From Distichodus sexfasciatus (lineage: Eukaryota > Chordata > Actinopteri > Characiformes > Distichodontidae), in NCBI GenBank assembly GCA_032718565.1, contig JAVGVS010000043.1, forward strand, positions 248,001 to 312,000: 64,000 nucleotides of DNA, in the 5' to 3' direction. The notes under the pieces were generated by a model, which worked only from the letters and a program-made list of their open reading frames with translations, searched no databases and had not been told where the DNA came from. Of the stretch, positions 28,801 to 35,051 are shown piece by piece. Position numbers and translations under genes: made by a program. Every line of letters begins with the position of its first letter. Positions within the stretch are counted from its first letter, which is position 1.

Positions 28801-29830
28801 TATACATAAAGTACACTTTATATGGTCATTTTAAGATTACAAAAGTATACTTTTATACTTTAGTAGACTTTTCTTTATACTTATCAGTATAAGTCAAGTA
28901 TACTTCACTATACTACTCTTAAGCATATAAAATATAGTATATAAAAAGTAAACTTCAAGTATACTGCCTCAGTTTTAGTATTTAATAAGTATACTCGTAG
29001 TACACTTGAATAAACTACTTTTTGCTAAGGGAAACAAAGCAACATTATTGGTTGCAGTTGAAGTAAGACTTTATTCAATCTGACAGTAAACAGCTCATTA
29101 ATAGTAATATTCTCAGAGTTGTGGCCTCGGCTGGTCTCGAAATAAAGACTCCATGACGAGACCAAGTACAAGTACCCCTGAGTCGGAGACAAGATCAAGG
29201 CTTTTAAAAGCTGGTCTCAAGACCGATTACTACAACGCTATCAATCCTAAATAAAGGTCAATTAGAAGATGCGGGTTATTTGCCAAAACACTCAGCAAAC
29301 GCTGTTAAACCTTTATTTACAGTATACTACATTCATAGGGTAGCTTTTCATAATAAAGTGACTGGTGGATGGAAGTATTTAAGAAAAACAAAATCAGTTT
29401 TGCCTCAAGGAGCCCAGATAAACCAGCTGTGACCAAGATGGCCATATCCTACTTACTGTTTAATTCTGTCTGCTCCAACTGACCTGTATTGTTTTTGAAA
29501 CAGGCATAGTGGAAACTGCCAATGTAGAATTCCACTCCAATGATGGCGAACATGACGATTGCGAAGAAGAGCAGCAGGCCAATCTGCAGCAGAGGAACCA
29601 TTGCCTTCATAATGGACTTCAACACCACCTGTAGACCTACACGCACGCACACACACACACACACACAAAGTTCACACATTTTATTTCTGATCTTTCAACA
29701 CTGCTGCTTTGTTAGTAGCTGAGCTTTTACACACTTACTTGGGATTCCTGATACCAGCTTGAGAGGTCTCAAAACTCGAACAGCTCGTAGTGTCCTAAGG
29801 TCAAAATCAGAGCCTACTGTGGCCAAAATC
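1..29830 (-). CDS. cacna1b: Cav2.2 N-type calcium channel alpha-1B, partial gene (exons 4-9)
   Basis: This gene encodes the pore-forming alpha-1 subunit of a presynaptic voltage-gated calcium channel in the plasma membrane. Six exons, read on the minus strand, join in frame: 29830-29739, 29636-29484, 26807-26620, 9520-9417, 1612-1497 and 53-1. Lengths are 92, 153, 188, 104, 116 and at least 53 bases; several equal the vertebrate lengths I remember. Every visible boundary has AG/GT splice sites. Together they cover IS4, IS5, the P-loop with ITMEGW, IS6 and the alpha-interaction domain. The paralogue was chosen from exon 9, which reads EEVLLAEEDQIAEEKSPL. That matches the alpha-1B linker as I remember it much better than alpha-1A or alpha-1E. 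Exons 1-3 and everything after exon 9 are outside the window or not found. A divergent alpha-1E or alpha-1A paralogue remains possible but unlikely. Confidence 0.88.
54..1496 (-). other. cacna1b: cacna1b intron 8
   Basis: AT-rich intronic sequence of about 1.4 kb with no reading frame, repeat boundary or RNA gene that I can support. Confidence 0.7.
1497..1612 (-). CDS. cacna1b: cacna1b exon 8: alpha-interaction domain
   Basis: The exon encodes EFAKERERVEKRQEFLKLRR followed by QQQIERELTGYLEWICKA. This contains the alpha-interaction domain (QQxExxLxGYxxWIxxxE) where the cytoplasmic beta subunit binds. It also carries the QxxER motif that contacts G-protein beta-gamma in Cav2 channels. The LEWI core favours alpha-1B over alpha-1A (MEWI) and alpha-1E (RAWI). 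The acceptor was chosen among repeated AGs as the one that restores Gly-Glu-Phe. The length is 116 bases with a GTGAGT donor. A short TG run precedes the acceptor. Confidence 0.94.
1863..2017. repeat. 31-bp minisatellite, five units
   Basis: Five head-to-tail units start at 1863, 1894, 1925, 1956 and 1987, with core gcagatctgtagtttgtaat followed by gccttgtttct. Units 1, 2 and 4 are nearly identical; units 3 and 5 diverge. The array lies in cacna1b intron 7, upstream of the GTPase gene. The small frame across it on the minus strand is an artefact of the repeat. Confidence 0.95.
2302..2438 (+). other. Candidate 5' exon of the nested GTPase gene
   Basis: An open stretch lies between a possible acceptor (ttgcagcacag) and a possible donor (AAAGAG before GTATTT), just upstream of the first certain exon. 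Joined to the exon at 2703 it would run straight into a TGA in the AIG1 frame. It therefore cannot be coding with these borders, though it could be 5' UTR. A weaker donor about 14 bases further on would give an in-frame join. Neither option is decisive. Confidence 0.25.
2703..3428 (+). CDS. Nested GTPase exon 1: AIG1 domain 1
   Basis: This exon carries one whole AIG1 domain; the coding part starts at ATG 2708. The motif LRIVLIGG is followed by an unusual short insertion (RQLS) before GIEASGKSS, so the P-loop is intact but set later than in typical family members. G3 is LVDTPAWWW. The G4 region reads VVFTTVTSFD where relatives read LFTRGD, so base specificity may be altered. The end is Lys/Arg-rich (RRKRAKKKAEDR), a likely helical linker. 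The donor is GTAAGT in phase 1. Confidence 0.85.
2708..7496 (+). CDS. Triple-AIG1-domain GTPase (GIMAP family), nested gene
   Basis: This is a GTPase of the immunity-associated (GIMAP/IAN, AIG1-type) family, GTP-binding proteins linked to lymphocyte survival and membrane scaffolding. Coding segments 2708-3428, 4741-5445, 6349-6467, 6576-7251 and 7339-7496 join with phases 1, 1, 0 and 1 into a 792-residue open frame ending in TAA. The three AIG1 domains begin near residues 5, 247 and 483, and a tail follows from 741. P-loops are G19xxxxGKS, a broken GASWAARS at 254, and G490xxxxGKS. G3 motifs are DTPA63, DTPG300 and DTPA542. The AIG1-specific PGPH box is present in all three domains. The start was set at the first ATG, two bases after G/GTGAA, with purines at -3 and +4. 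Mammalian GIMAP8 also has three AIG1 domains; orthology is not established. Separate single-domain genes are possible but less likely, because the domains share splice phases and no stop or poly(A) signal separates them. Confidence 0.82.
4741..5445 (+). CDS. Nested GTPase exon 2: AIG1 domain 2, degenerate P-loop
   Basis: A pyrimidine-rich acceptor (ttcttcttcatag) opens the exon; AC completes an aspartate codon with exon 1. The fold signature is complete: LRLVIVG, VVDTPGW, PGPHAFLL, ILFTRGDWL, WLMSKCENRYQVF, KIDEMV. The P-loop, however, reads GASWAARSS: the invariant Gly-Lys is Ala259-Arg260. GTP binding is therefore expected to be weak or absent, and the domain may be a pseudo-GTPase. The donor after AAGG is GTAAGT, again in phase 1. 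Confidence 0.88.
5848..6165 (+). mobile_element. SINE A copy
   Basis: The tRNA-like head reads ggtggcacagtggcacaatg gttagcgc (A-box-like) and then gggttcgatcctc (B box). The conserved body follows (gtgtggagtttgtgtgcc, ggtttcctcccacagtcc, ggctctggtccc) to gttaagcagtatgag. It sits in the second intron of the nested GTPase gene. Confidence 0.85.
6349..6467 (+). CDS. Nested GTPase exon 3: P-loop half of AIG1 domain 3
   Basis: The acceptor ttacaaaacag is followed by AT, completing an aspartate codon. The exon encodes LSELRIVLLGRDGSGKSSSG and then NTILFSNVF, a canonical P-loop. The donor follows GAG (GTAATT) in phase 0. Domains 1 and 2 lack this intron. Without it the frame hits a stop at 6531. 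Confidence 0.85.
6576..7251 (+). CDS. Nested GTPase exon 4: rest of AIG1 domain 3
   Basis: After acceptor cataatttctag the exon opens in phase 0 with EFKQQTPTNNYAIHQRK. It carries G3 SVVDTPAW, the box SPGPHVFLL, MLLFSHGDWL in place of LFTRGD, and WVVKKCDNRYHVL. The end is charged (RKRLGSLDIAYIPS). Frame and phase agree with both neighbours. The donor is GTAAGT. Confidence 0.88.
7339..7508 (+). CDS. Nested GTPase exon 5: C-terminal tail and stop
   Basis: The acceptor cctttttttatttcag is followed by TG, completing a methionine codon, then about fifty Ser/Asp-rich codons (MSGDSMSDADSLFQGDVSMS, later SGYDSESIASSIEEV) and TAA at 7494-7496. No membrane segment or prenylation box is seen. A strong donor, AAAAG before GTGAGT, follows 12 bases after the stop. 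The exon therefore seems to be spliced to a 3' UTR exon; the short distance should not trigger nonsense-mediated decay. Confidence 0.75.
7594..7599 (+). promoter_or_regulatory. Possible proximal poly(A) signal
   Basis: AATAAA about 100 bases after the stop codon of the nested GTPase. It would be used if the donor at 7509 is not spliced. Confidence 0.35.
7817..7867. repeat. (TA)n microsatellite
   Basis: About 25 uninterrupted TA units in the presumed 3' UTR intron of the nested gene. The Ile-Tyr repeat frames on both strands are artefacts. Confidence 0.97.
8642..8775 (+). other. Predicted 3' UTR exon of nested GTPase gene
   Basis: A very good acceptor (ggctttctcttccctctcag) is followed by non-coding sequence and AATAAA at 8750. 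This pairs with the orphan donor just after the stop codon at 7494. The 3' end is approximate, set about 20 bases after the poly(A) signal. The exon is still inside cacna1b intron 7. Confidence 0.55.
8750..8755 (+). promoter_or_regulatory. Poly(A) signal AATAAA
   Basis: AATAAA followed by a TG/T-rich stretch (tgtagtcttgtgctttggttt) that fits a downstream cleavage element. It is about 110 bases into the predicted 3' UTR exon. Confidence 0.55.
9417..9520 (-). CDS. cacna1b: cacna1b exon 7: IS6 helix
   Basis: The exon encodes TNDAMGNAWNWLYFIPLIII and then GSFFMLNLVLGVLS, the IS6 pore-lining helix. It is 104 bases long, the usual length, with a good pyrimidine-rich acceptor (sense tttctttgttctctctgtgcag) and a GTGAGT donor. 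It ends with GG, which exon 8 completes to the glycine of the conserved GEFAKERE. The 7.8-kb intron that follows it in the channel transcript contains the whole antisense GTPase gene. Confidence 0.95.
11970..12145 (-). mobile_element. SINE B copy
   Basis: Reverse-orientation copy: tail side aaagcatttatccagagtga, body ggttaagggtcttgctcggg, head with tcggattcaaacc (B-box complement). Family B has the ending sequence gctctggataagagcgtctgctaaatg. Confidence 0.75.
12533..12895. mobile_element. TTAA-flanked inverted-repeat transposon (piggyBac-like MITE)
   Basis: Termini AGGTCCCATATTAT and ATAATATGGGATCT are inverted repeats with one mismatch. Both ends abut TTAA (12529-12532 and 12896-12899), the target duplication of piggyBac-type elements. 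It is 363 bases long with no transposase. Other TTAA-specific families remain possible. Confidence 0.75.
14260..14440 (-). mobile_element. SINE B copy
   Basis: Reverse copy with gcatttagcggacactctga at the tail side, ggttaagggtctggctcagg in the body and tttgaacctacgacc near the head. A forward copy starts about 50 bases on, making a head-to-head pair. Confidence 0.7.
14494..14605 (+). mobile_element. SINE B copy, 3' truncated
   Basis: The head tggaggtctagtggtacacc, B box gggtttgaatcc and body gcccgagcaagatccttaac are present. The element then ends without the usual tail. Confidence 0.65.
15125..15330 (+). repeat. Dispersed repeat D, copy 1
   Basis: Shares the order aaagttggtttctgctgttagaagtgttgg, aaactgaggtgctgactc and aaaccttgatgtctaactaa with a second copy near 61.7 kb. 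The family is unknown to me and the borders are approximate. Confidence 0.45.
16175..16637. mobile_element. Inverted-repeat MITE (CACTGCAAAAA termini)
   Basis: Termini CACTGCAAAAAAT and TTTTTTGCAGTG form an inverted repeat around 463 bases of AT-rich sequence rich in cttgaaacaagt-like motifs. I could not find a target duplication, so the class is open. It ends 26 bases before the next transposon. Confidence 0.6.
16664..17749 (+). mobile_element. hAT-type non-autonomous transposon, copy 1
   Basis: The termini TAGAGATG and CATCTCTA are inverted repeats, flanked by a perfect 8-bp duplication ctagcgtt (16656-16663 and 17750-17757), as hAT transposition makes. It is 1,086 bases long with no transposase frame. 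Subterminal blocks are rich in atcggtatcg-type repeats. Confidence 0.92.
18816..19906 (-). mobile_element. hAT-type non-autonomous transposon, copy 2 (inverted)
   Basis: The same element as at 16664 in opposite orientation, with termini TAGAGATG and CATCTCTA and a perfect 8-bp duplication gttctaac (18808-18815 and 19907-19914). It is 1,091 bases long, nearly full identity of layout with copy 1. Reading frames inside it are not genes. Confidence 0.92.
20169..20485 (+). mobile_element. hAT-type MITE (CGATATCGATTC family), copy 1
   Basis: Termini TAGAGCTGGGTTC and GATACCCAGCCCTA are flanked by a perfect 8-bp duplication ttacacac (20161-20168 and 20486-20493). Subterminal regions are dense in atcgat/gaatcg motifs. 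It is 317 bases long and shares both ends with the longer element at 34651. Confidence 0.9.
21603..21961 (-). mobile_element. SINE A copy
   Basis: A near full-length reverse copy: actggagcctatcccgggag, tttggactgtgggaggaaac, cacgtgaacacaaggagagc, then the head complement gctaaccactgcgccaccgt. The frame of 138 codons across it is repeat-derived. Confidence 0.88.
23119..23942. mobile_element. PIF/Harbinger-like MITE carrying a SINE B
   Basis: The left end GGCCCTGTGTCCACCAAACA and right end TGTTTGGTGGACACGGGTCC are inverted repeats, flanked by TAA on both sides (23116-23118 and 23943-23945). That 3-bp target is typical of PIF/Harbinger elements. A SINE B lies inside at about 23569-23770, so the SINE inserted later. 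Confidence 0.8.
23569..23770 (+). mobile_element. SINE B copy, best preserved
   Basis: The head ggtggcctagtggtaggaca, B box gggttcgaatccgacc, body cctgagcaagacccttaacc and tail gctctggataagagcgtctg then ctaaatgctgtaaatgta are all intact. It is used here as the reference for family B. It is inserted in a Harbinger-like MITE. Confidence 0.9.
24948..25205 (-). mobile_element. SINE C copy
   Basis: Reverse copy: gtgagtgattatttgttatt, caccacaacgaaatgtgacc, tttgacccatctgtgaagga, then gggattcataccagcaacgt near the head. A 170-codon frame over it is not a gene. Confidence 0.85.
26481..26497. repeat. (CA)n microsatellite
   Basis: Uninterrupted CA run downstream (in channel sense) of exon 6. Confidence 0.9.
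26577..26601. repeat. (TG)n microsatellite next to exon 6 donor
   Basis: About 12 TG units. In channel sense this is an (AC)n tract starting some 18 bases after the exon 6 donor. Confidence 0.92.
26620..26807 (-). CDS. cacna1b: cacna1b exon 6: domain I pore loop
   Basis: The exon encodes a cysteine-containing turret (KPAVDHPCSPDAQSSLCPNG) and the pore helix and filter GPNYGITNFDNILFAILTVF then QCITMEGWTDILYS. The glutamate in ITMEGW is the domain I member of the four-glutamate ring that gives calcium selectivity. It begins with AT, completing the codon left open by exon 5, and ends on a codon boundary at a GTGAGT donor. The turret differs from mammalian alpha-1B, as expected for a fish orthologue, while the pore is essentially identical. 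A (TG)n tract lies just upstream of the acceptor and an (AC)n tract lies just downstream of the donor, in sense orientation. Confidence 0.94.
28081..28272 (+). mobile_element. SINE B copy
   Basis: The head ggggtagtctagtggttagg, B box gggttcgaattctacc, body cacccttaaccccaagttgc and a shortened tail (gctctggattagagcatctg) end in a run of A. Confidence 0.88.
28450..29240. mobile_element. hAT-like element, host of a nested palindrome
   Basis: The left end TAGAGTTGTAGTCAAGA and the right end (complement TAGCGTTGTAGTAATCGGTC) are imperfect inverted repeats. Both subterminal regions are rich in gagaccgagacc/ggtctcg motifs. Flanking octamers ttgaccct and tcaatcct agree at five of eight sites, the rest being transitions. 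It reads as an old hAT copy. Confidence 0.6.
28641..29032. mobile_element. Fold-back element nested in the hAT-like copy
   Basis: It starts CCCTTAGCAAAATGTAGTAT and ends TACTTTTTGCTAAGGG, and its arms are rich in complementary agtatact blocks, so it could fold on itself. The 10-base sequence aacaaagcaa flanks both sides (28631-28640, 29033-29042), fitting the 9-11-bp duplication of Mutator-like elements; that class is my inference. Confidence 0.7.
29484..29636 (-). CDS. cacna1b: cacna1b exon 5: IS5 helix and start of pore turret
   Basis: The exon encodes LQVVLKSIMKAMVPLLQIG and then the IS5 hydrophobic segment and the start of the extracellular turret (FHYACFKNNT), with an Asn-Asn-Thr glycosylation sequon. 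Ending at the GTCAGT donor gives 153 bases, the usual vertebrate length, and joins exon 6 as NNTDKP. A second, more canonical donor (GTAAGT) lies 27 bases downstream in the same phase; using it would end the exon at 29457 and insert nine residues (GQLEQTELN, with the junction Asp becoming Asn). The acceptor is immediately preceded by a (TG)n tract in place of a pyrimidine tract. Confidence 0.92.
29637..29738 (-). other. cacna1b: cacna1b intron 4, with (TG)n acceptor tract
   Basis: A short 102-base intron. In sense its 3' end is a (TG)n run, then cgtgcgtgtag directly at exon 5, with no pyrimidine tract. Confidence 0.9.
29739..29830 (-). CDS. cacna1b: cacna1b exon 4: domain I S4 voltage sensor
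   Basis: The exon encodes ILATVGSDFDLRTLRAVRVL followed by RPLKLVSGIP, the IS4 helix with arginines at every third position that sense membrane voltage. Its first base G completes a codon begun in exon 3. Its last base A joins GT of exon 5 to make the serine of the conserved SLQVVLK. The donor is GTAAGT. The acceptor region, read in sense, is TG-rich (tgtgtttgtgtgttctgtag) rather than a plain pyrimidine run. IS4 is nearly invariant among Cav2 channels, so this exon alone shows the family, not the paralogue. Confidence 0.93.
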
Positions 29831-30535
29831 CTACAGAACACACAAACACATGCAGACATTTATGACACATTCCACACTGCCAAACTAAGATTACAGTGTT
29901 AGGCCAGTGCGTCTTTTCACATGGAAACAGACCCGAGAAATGCTGTTTCATGATATTTTTATACCAGACACGCAGTTCACCTATTGGGTTGTTATCATCT
30001 AGCATTCGACAAACTGCATTCTATCTTTTTTGGCAAATAATCAAAAGCACGACACTAAAACACTCTGCTGTTCTGACTAAAAAAAAATAGTGTCCACGAT
30101 GGCTTTGTGAGACATTTGAGATAATTAAGGAAACACAGCTGTTAAAGTGATGTAAATTAGGGTTAAGGTAAAATAAGAATGAAATTATTTTATTAAATAA
30201 TTCATGAAATAATAGCATTTGTCATTTACACTGAAGCTGTGGAAAGAGTTTCGAGTTCTACTGAGTGAGACCCTCACAGCGGAGCTCACCTGGAATGTTA
30301 ATATAACCATGACAGTAGGTCAAGTGCAGAAGCAATTGAGCTTGCTTGTAGAAGTAATTGTATCGTAGAAAGAAAAAATGCATTGAAAAACATCAAGCAA
30401 TATGCAATTGAGTGTATACTTTGAACAGCTGTACCTTTAACAGTCCAGAATTTAAAACAGCAACCTGATGCTGACAACTTCTACTGTAGCTCTGATTCAC
30501 AAGGCACAGAACATGCAAGAAAACAATCACAGCTC

Positions 30536-30796
30536 TTTTGTTAGTAGCGTAACGGTTAGGCAGTTCACTCTGTGATCAAAAGGTTGCCATTTCAAATCCC
30601 GGACCAGTAAAGGTACCACTGAGGTACTCAAGGTAAGCAAGGTACAGTCTCCAAGCACTGCTTCCTGGGCGCTGTCCGTCAGCTGTCCACTGCTCCTTCA
30701 CGGATAGAACAAATGCAGAAGTCACATTTCGTTGTGGTGCACTGTGTGCTGTGCTGTGATGTGTTGACAATCACAAATAATCACTCATTTTCACTT
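30536..30796 (+). mobile_element. SINE C copy, full length
   Basis: The tRNA-like head gttagtagcgtaacggttag then ggttgccatttcaaatcccg (B box) leads into tccaagcactgcttcctggg, cactgctccttcacggatag, gtcacatttcgttgtggtgc and tail aaataatcactcattttcac. Confidence 0.88.
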
Positions 30797-33299
30797 TCCA
30801 TCCTGCACACCACCCACACAACTGTACCCCCAGTAATCGTAAAACTGCCAATTAAGTTGACAATAGCTTAAGTGGAATAAACTAAAAAATACAGAATAAA
30901 AAACAGAAAAAAAATATGATTCTAAAAGAATTATACTGTAGGAAGTTGTGCAGGTGTATGTAAAGTGCAATGTGTCATCTGTTGCAGAATAAACAAATAA
31001 GAATACTGTTCTTACAAATGGCAGGTTGGTTACAGGCAGGAAAACTTCACATGGGTTTGTGTGATAATAAACAGGAGGTAGTGGTGGCATGTCCTATTAT
31101 GGCATGAGGGTAGAATGTAAACGATGTAACCCCCAAATGAACCTCTAAATTTACCAAGCAAACGTCTTGTAGAACTTAATTTCTTCATATGTGGCTTCAA
31201 AAGAGCCAGACTTTCTTGTGCTTTTAATGTTGTTTTGGGCATGGGCATTACTACGACTCAGTATTTAATGTGCCTCAGTAAAATCTCACGGTCAGCATAT
31301 AACAACATAATCATTATGTGATAGTGATTGATATTATCCAAAAAAAAAAAAAGGGGTAATGTCTGTCTACTCCAAAGTGTAGCAACTTAGTTTTGACCAC
31401 AAATAGAGGTAAAGAATGTCTGCACGTCACTCAACTTTACATATAGTATAAAAAGTATAATTTTTTAAATAAAACCAATAATCTAACACATGACACAGTA
31501 AGTAAGGCAGTAAGGAGAGATGAGGATGCGGGAGGTAGGATCTCTGCTTTAGCTGGTGATAAACTAGCTAGCTAACATAACATTTTTCAAGTCCGTTAGA
31601 CATAAATGTGTGAATTATTTACATTTGCTTAGAGTATACTCCAATATTATTTGCATATACAATTATTTTTGCAATAAAACATGTTGAAAATGTTCGTGCA
31701 GGTTAAATATCTTCATATTTTAATGAGTATATCTGCATATTTATTCTCCTTTACCAGTAATCCCTTAAGTTGGAGTATGGCGATAATGATGAGCTGAGCA
31801 AGGGGAGCCGGTATAGCTCATTCTAGAGTTCATTTCATATGCAGCAGGCTCTCAAAAATCATATGAGAAAAGAGGGGGTTGGGAGTCCACCGAATAGCTT
31901 TTTATGTCTAGCAATGCTCCTGGTCTTGTGGAATAGTATTTACATGTACGGCTGCAATAAATCATGTCACCTATTGTTGCATTTTCCTGGCAAAACATAG
32001 AGTAATGAGCTGCAATATGCACATGCTGCATATTATTAAAAATAATAAATAAGTGTGCAAAAGAAACTAGGGTTAAAAAAATCTCCCGAATTATCAGGAA
32101 TGACGATTCAGGTAAAAATCTTTTCGTGCACAGCAACAAATTGGTTGTAACGTAGATCAGTCCTTTGGCATCAAGCTATTTGAGTCAATATCGCACCAAT
32201 ATCTGATATCAGTATTAGATCACAGCATTGCTAATAAAGACGCCGGGATCACATTTTACTAATTCAGCTTGCATAGATACCACAAAGTGTTTAAAGCAGT
32301 TTCTGGTGTCCAGTCTCTTTGAGGGCAGGGGTTTGAATCCCACCTGTGACAGCTTGTGCATGTGCATGGTGGTCCAGATCAGCTTTGCATGGGTCATATG
32401 CAGAGGTTGCTTTTTTGTTGCGGTGCAATGTGCGTTCTGCCGTTTTCTTGACGACTTACATTACCCTTACAATACTTACATTAATCCATATTATTTTTAT
32501 TGACTATTTTATTTGTAGCTTTTGTGGCTTATTGTATTATTGTAGCTTTTGTGACTTGTTTTATTATACATTCATATTAACTCATAGCTTGTACTCTATT
32601 TCAAATCAATCTCATATTTCATATTCATATTGCAAATCATAAGCTTTACTGTATTCCAAACTTGCACACGCTGAACAACTGCACAACCGATCGCTATTCA
32701 ATGCACTGTCACTGTTTAATGTACTGAAAGTTTATGGTCACTTTGTTTCCAGTCATTTGTACAAACGTTGTAAGTGTTAATACTGTTTATCTGGTGTTTG
32801 CAGAAGGGTTTTCATTTTTACCTATTATCTATATTTTCTTTATGTTTTATTGAATTATTATTGTAATTTGCATTGGAGTGGAATGTCAAATGAGAATCTT
32901 TGTACACATTATCTTACTTGGCCAATAAAACTTCTGAAGCTGATTATTATCTTGTATTATTTCAACACAGGGTGACAACTAATACTTGTTGCATTTTGTA
33001 ATTTAATAAAATTATATTATAGCATACTTTGTTGGAGTCAGTGTCAAAGATCGATCTAAAATGATTCAACGAATGCAACAAAATGCAACAAAAATACCAT
33101 GACAGACATAAAACTAAATATAACAGTATATTAGTGAGGGAGAGATAGAGATGAACATTCTCTGCCTATAGAGAGTGGAATGGATTCACTGACCCTTATA
33201 GGAGAGCAGACATTAATGTCACCTTCCCAACATCCTCCTTCCTAAAAAACTGTGCTAGTTACAGCCCTACAGTATATGTGTAGTGTGTGTGTGTGTGTG

Positions 33300-33620
33300 T
33301 TCATGTGGGTGTTCTGGAAAATTAGCATAATCTTATCTAATCCCATCACAGAGCCGATGCTGGCATGACAGCAATTAGATGTTGCCAGGGAGACGTGGCT
33401 GGCCAGCATACTGCACATGAGCCTGGATGGCAGGAATTAGCCCCAGGACCAGTGGACTGGAACCAGTGTGTGTGTGTGTGTGTGTGTCTTCCCAATGCAG
33501 CCATTCCATGTGTTACATCATATTCCACGGCCTCTAGCAAACAAAACCACTGGGCTTTGAGAACACTACCGTAGAACACTGATGTGCCTGAAGATACTCT
33601 CAGCTCAGCTGCCAAACGTT
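33300..33620. other. Unique complex block, candidate non-coding element
   Basis: A non-repetitive stretch with several ATTA/TAAT-type sites (gaaaattagcataatcttat ctaatccc) and balanced composition, interrupted by one (TG)n run near 33,465-33,487. It has no coding frame with homology I recognise. Conservation is only a suspicion. Confidence 0.25.
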
Positions 33621-33899
33621 GCGTCCGGGCAAAAACCGCACAAGTTGTGAACAAACAAGAGAAAGCAAGAAGGAAATTCAAAAGGGACAGTTCAGGCGAA
33701 GTGAGAGAGAGATCAGGAAAGTTTAAAGAGTAAAAAGAGCACCCGGTGTGTTGCATGGCTGTACGGATCTGAAATATGACAGATCTGTCGCAACAAACCC
33801 TCGACGCATCCTCCCACTCACCACGCACACCCAGAACGGAGAGAAGGCGAACATATAAGCGAGGAGAAACAGAGGAAGGCAAAACAGAAACAGACAAGG

Positions 33900-34475
33900 A
33901 AAAACAGGAGGAGAGAAGCAGATTAGAGATGTGAAGAGAAAAGGGCCATAGAAGCATAAGAGAGAAAAAGAAAAACAGATAAGAGGTGAAGAGAGGAGAG
34001 CAGAGCAGAAAAAGAAGAGACGAAAGTAAAGGACAGCTGAGGAGAGGAGAGGAGAGGAGAGGAGAAACAGATAAGAAGGAAGAAGAGGAAAACGGACACA
34101 TACGGGAAAAAGACAAACATTTAACTAGTGAGCAAAGCTAGGGGATAGGAGAGAACAGCGAGAATACTGGAGAACAGATAGGAAGAGAGGAAAGCAAAAT
34201 GAGGAAGGAGTGCAAAAACAAGATGAGGAACAGAAGAGTGGAGAGGGGAGCAGGAAAAGAGGAGAGGGAATGAGAATCATATAATGGTACAGCAGAGAAT
34301 GGAAGCAGAGGAAGAGAGGAGAGAAAAAGATAAGAAGAGAAGAGAGAAGACTAAATTAGAGAAGAGAAGCAGAAAGAGAAAAAAGAAAAGAGGAGATGGG
34401 AGGAGAGGAGACGTGAAACACTTAGGGTGAGGGAAGGTGAGAAGAAACAGAGGATATTAAAGAAGAGAAGCAATT
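33900..34475. repeat. Purine-rich tract
   Basis: Irregular ggagag/agaagag sequence on the plus strand, including (ggaga)n at about 34,039-34,063. Long Ser/Leu/Phe-rich frames on the minus strand come from it. Confidence 0.85.
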
Positions 34476-34650
34476 AGAAGGATTTTATCTTTTAAACAGT
34501 ATAAACTTCAGTATGTTCATGTTCATCTGGTGGCGGAAAAGGGAACTGCACTTTTGTGAGGCTTTCTAACAAAAATCTGCAAAACAAATTTTCCCAACCA
34601 AAGTTAGCTAATGAGAATACATTTCTTTCCGTTTAAAAAACACTAAATGT

Positions 34651-35051
34651 TAGGGCTGGGTTCAAGAAATCGATTCACCGTTCAATATCGATTCTCGTTT
34701 GAAAAATACGATATCGATTCAAAAATTCGCAGATCGATCTTTTCCTGCGGCTATGCACTACTTCTGGCGACCGCGCAAGGAGAGCTATAAAAACGTGAGA
34801 CCGGCGAAACCGAAACCAAATAGAGCCATGGCTGAAGCTGCTCCGCTCAAATCACCGTCTGGCCTAAACGCCGATGTTTGGCAACACTTCCGTTTTAAAA
34901 CAAGTCATTTTATAACCAAGCAAAACTAGTATTGACGCAAAGAAATCTCTAAATAAATCGATATCGAATCGAATCGAGAATTGAATGGGATCATGACCTT
35001 GTGAATCGGAATCGATTCGATTCAGGAAATCAGCAACGATACCCAACCCTA
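34651..35051 (+). mobile_element. hAT element (CGATATCGATTC family) with transposase remnant
   Basis: Ends TAGGGCTGGGTTCAAGAAAT and ACGATACCCAACCCTA match the MITE at 20169. Flanking octamers ctaaatgt and ccaaacgt differ by two transitions. It carries about 85 extra internal bases, including an ATG at 34828 opening MAEAAPLKSPSGLNADVWQH then FRF. This resembles the start of a BED-finger hAT transposase (VWxHF). Confidence 0.8.

Larger units (their letters stand above)
26808..29483 (-). other. cacna1b: cacna1b intron 5
   Basis: A 2.7-kb intron whose first part in window order (26,808-27,540) is crowded with CA runs. It holds SINE B at 28,081 and the nested transposons at 28,450-29,240. Between 27,540 and 28,080 it is AT-rich with a short (taa)n stretch and nothing else visible. 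If the alternative exon 5 donor is used the intron starts at 29,456. Confidence 0.8.

Noticed and set aside
33346..34116. 256-codon minus-strand frame
   Set aside because: It spans a purine-rich tract and a CA run; the composition is Ser/Leu/Phe-biased and there is no recognisable domain.
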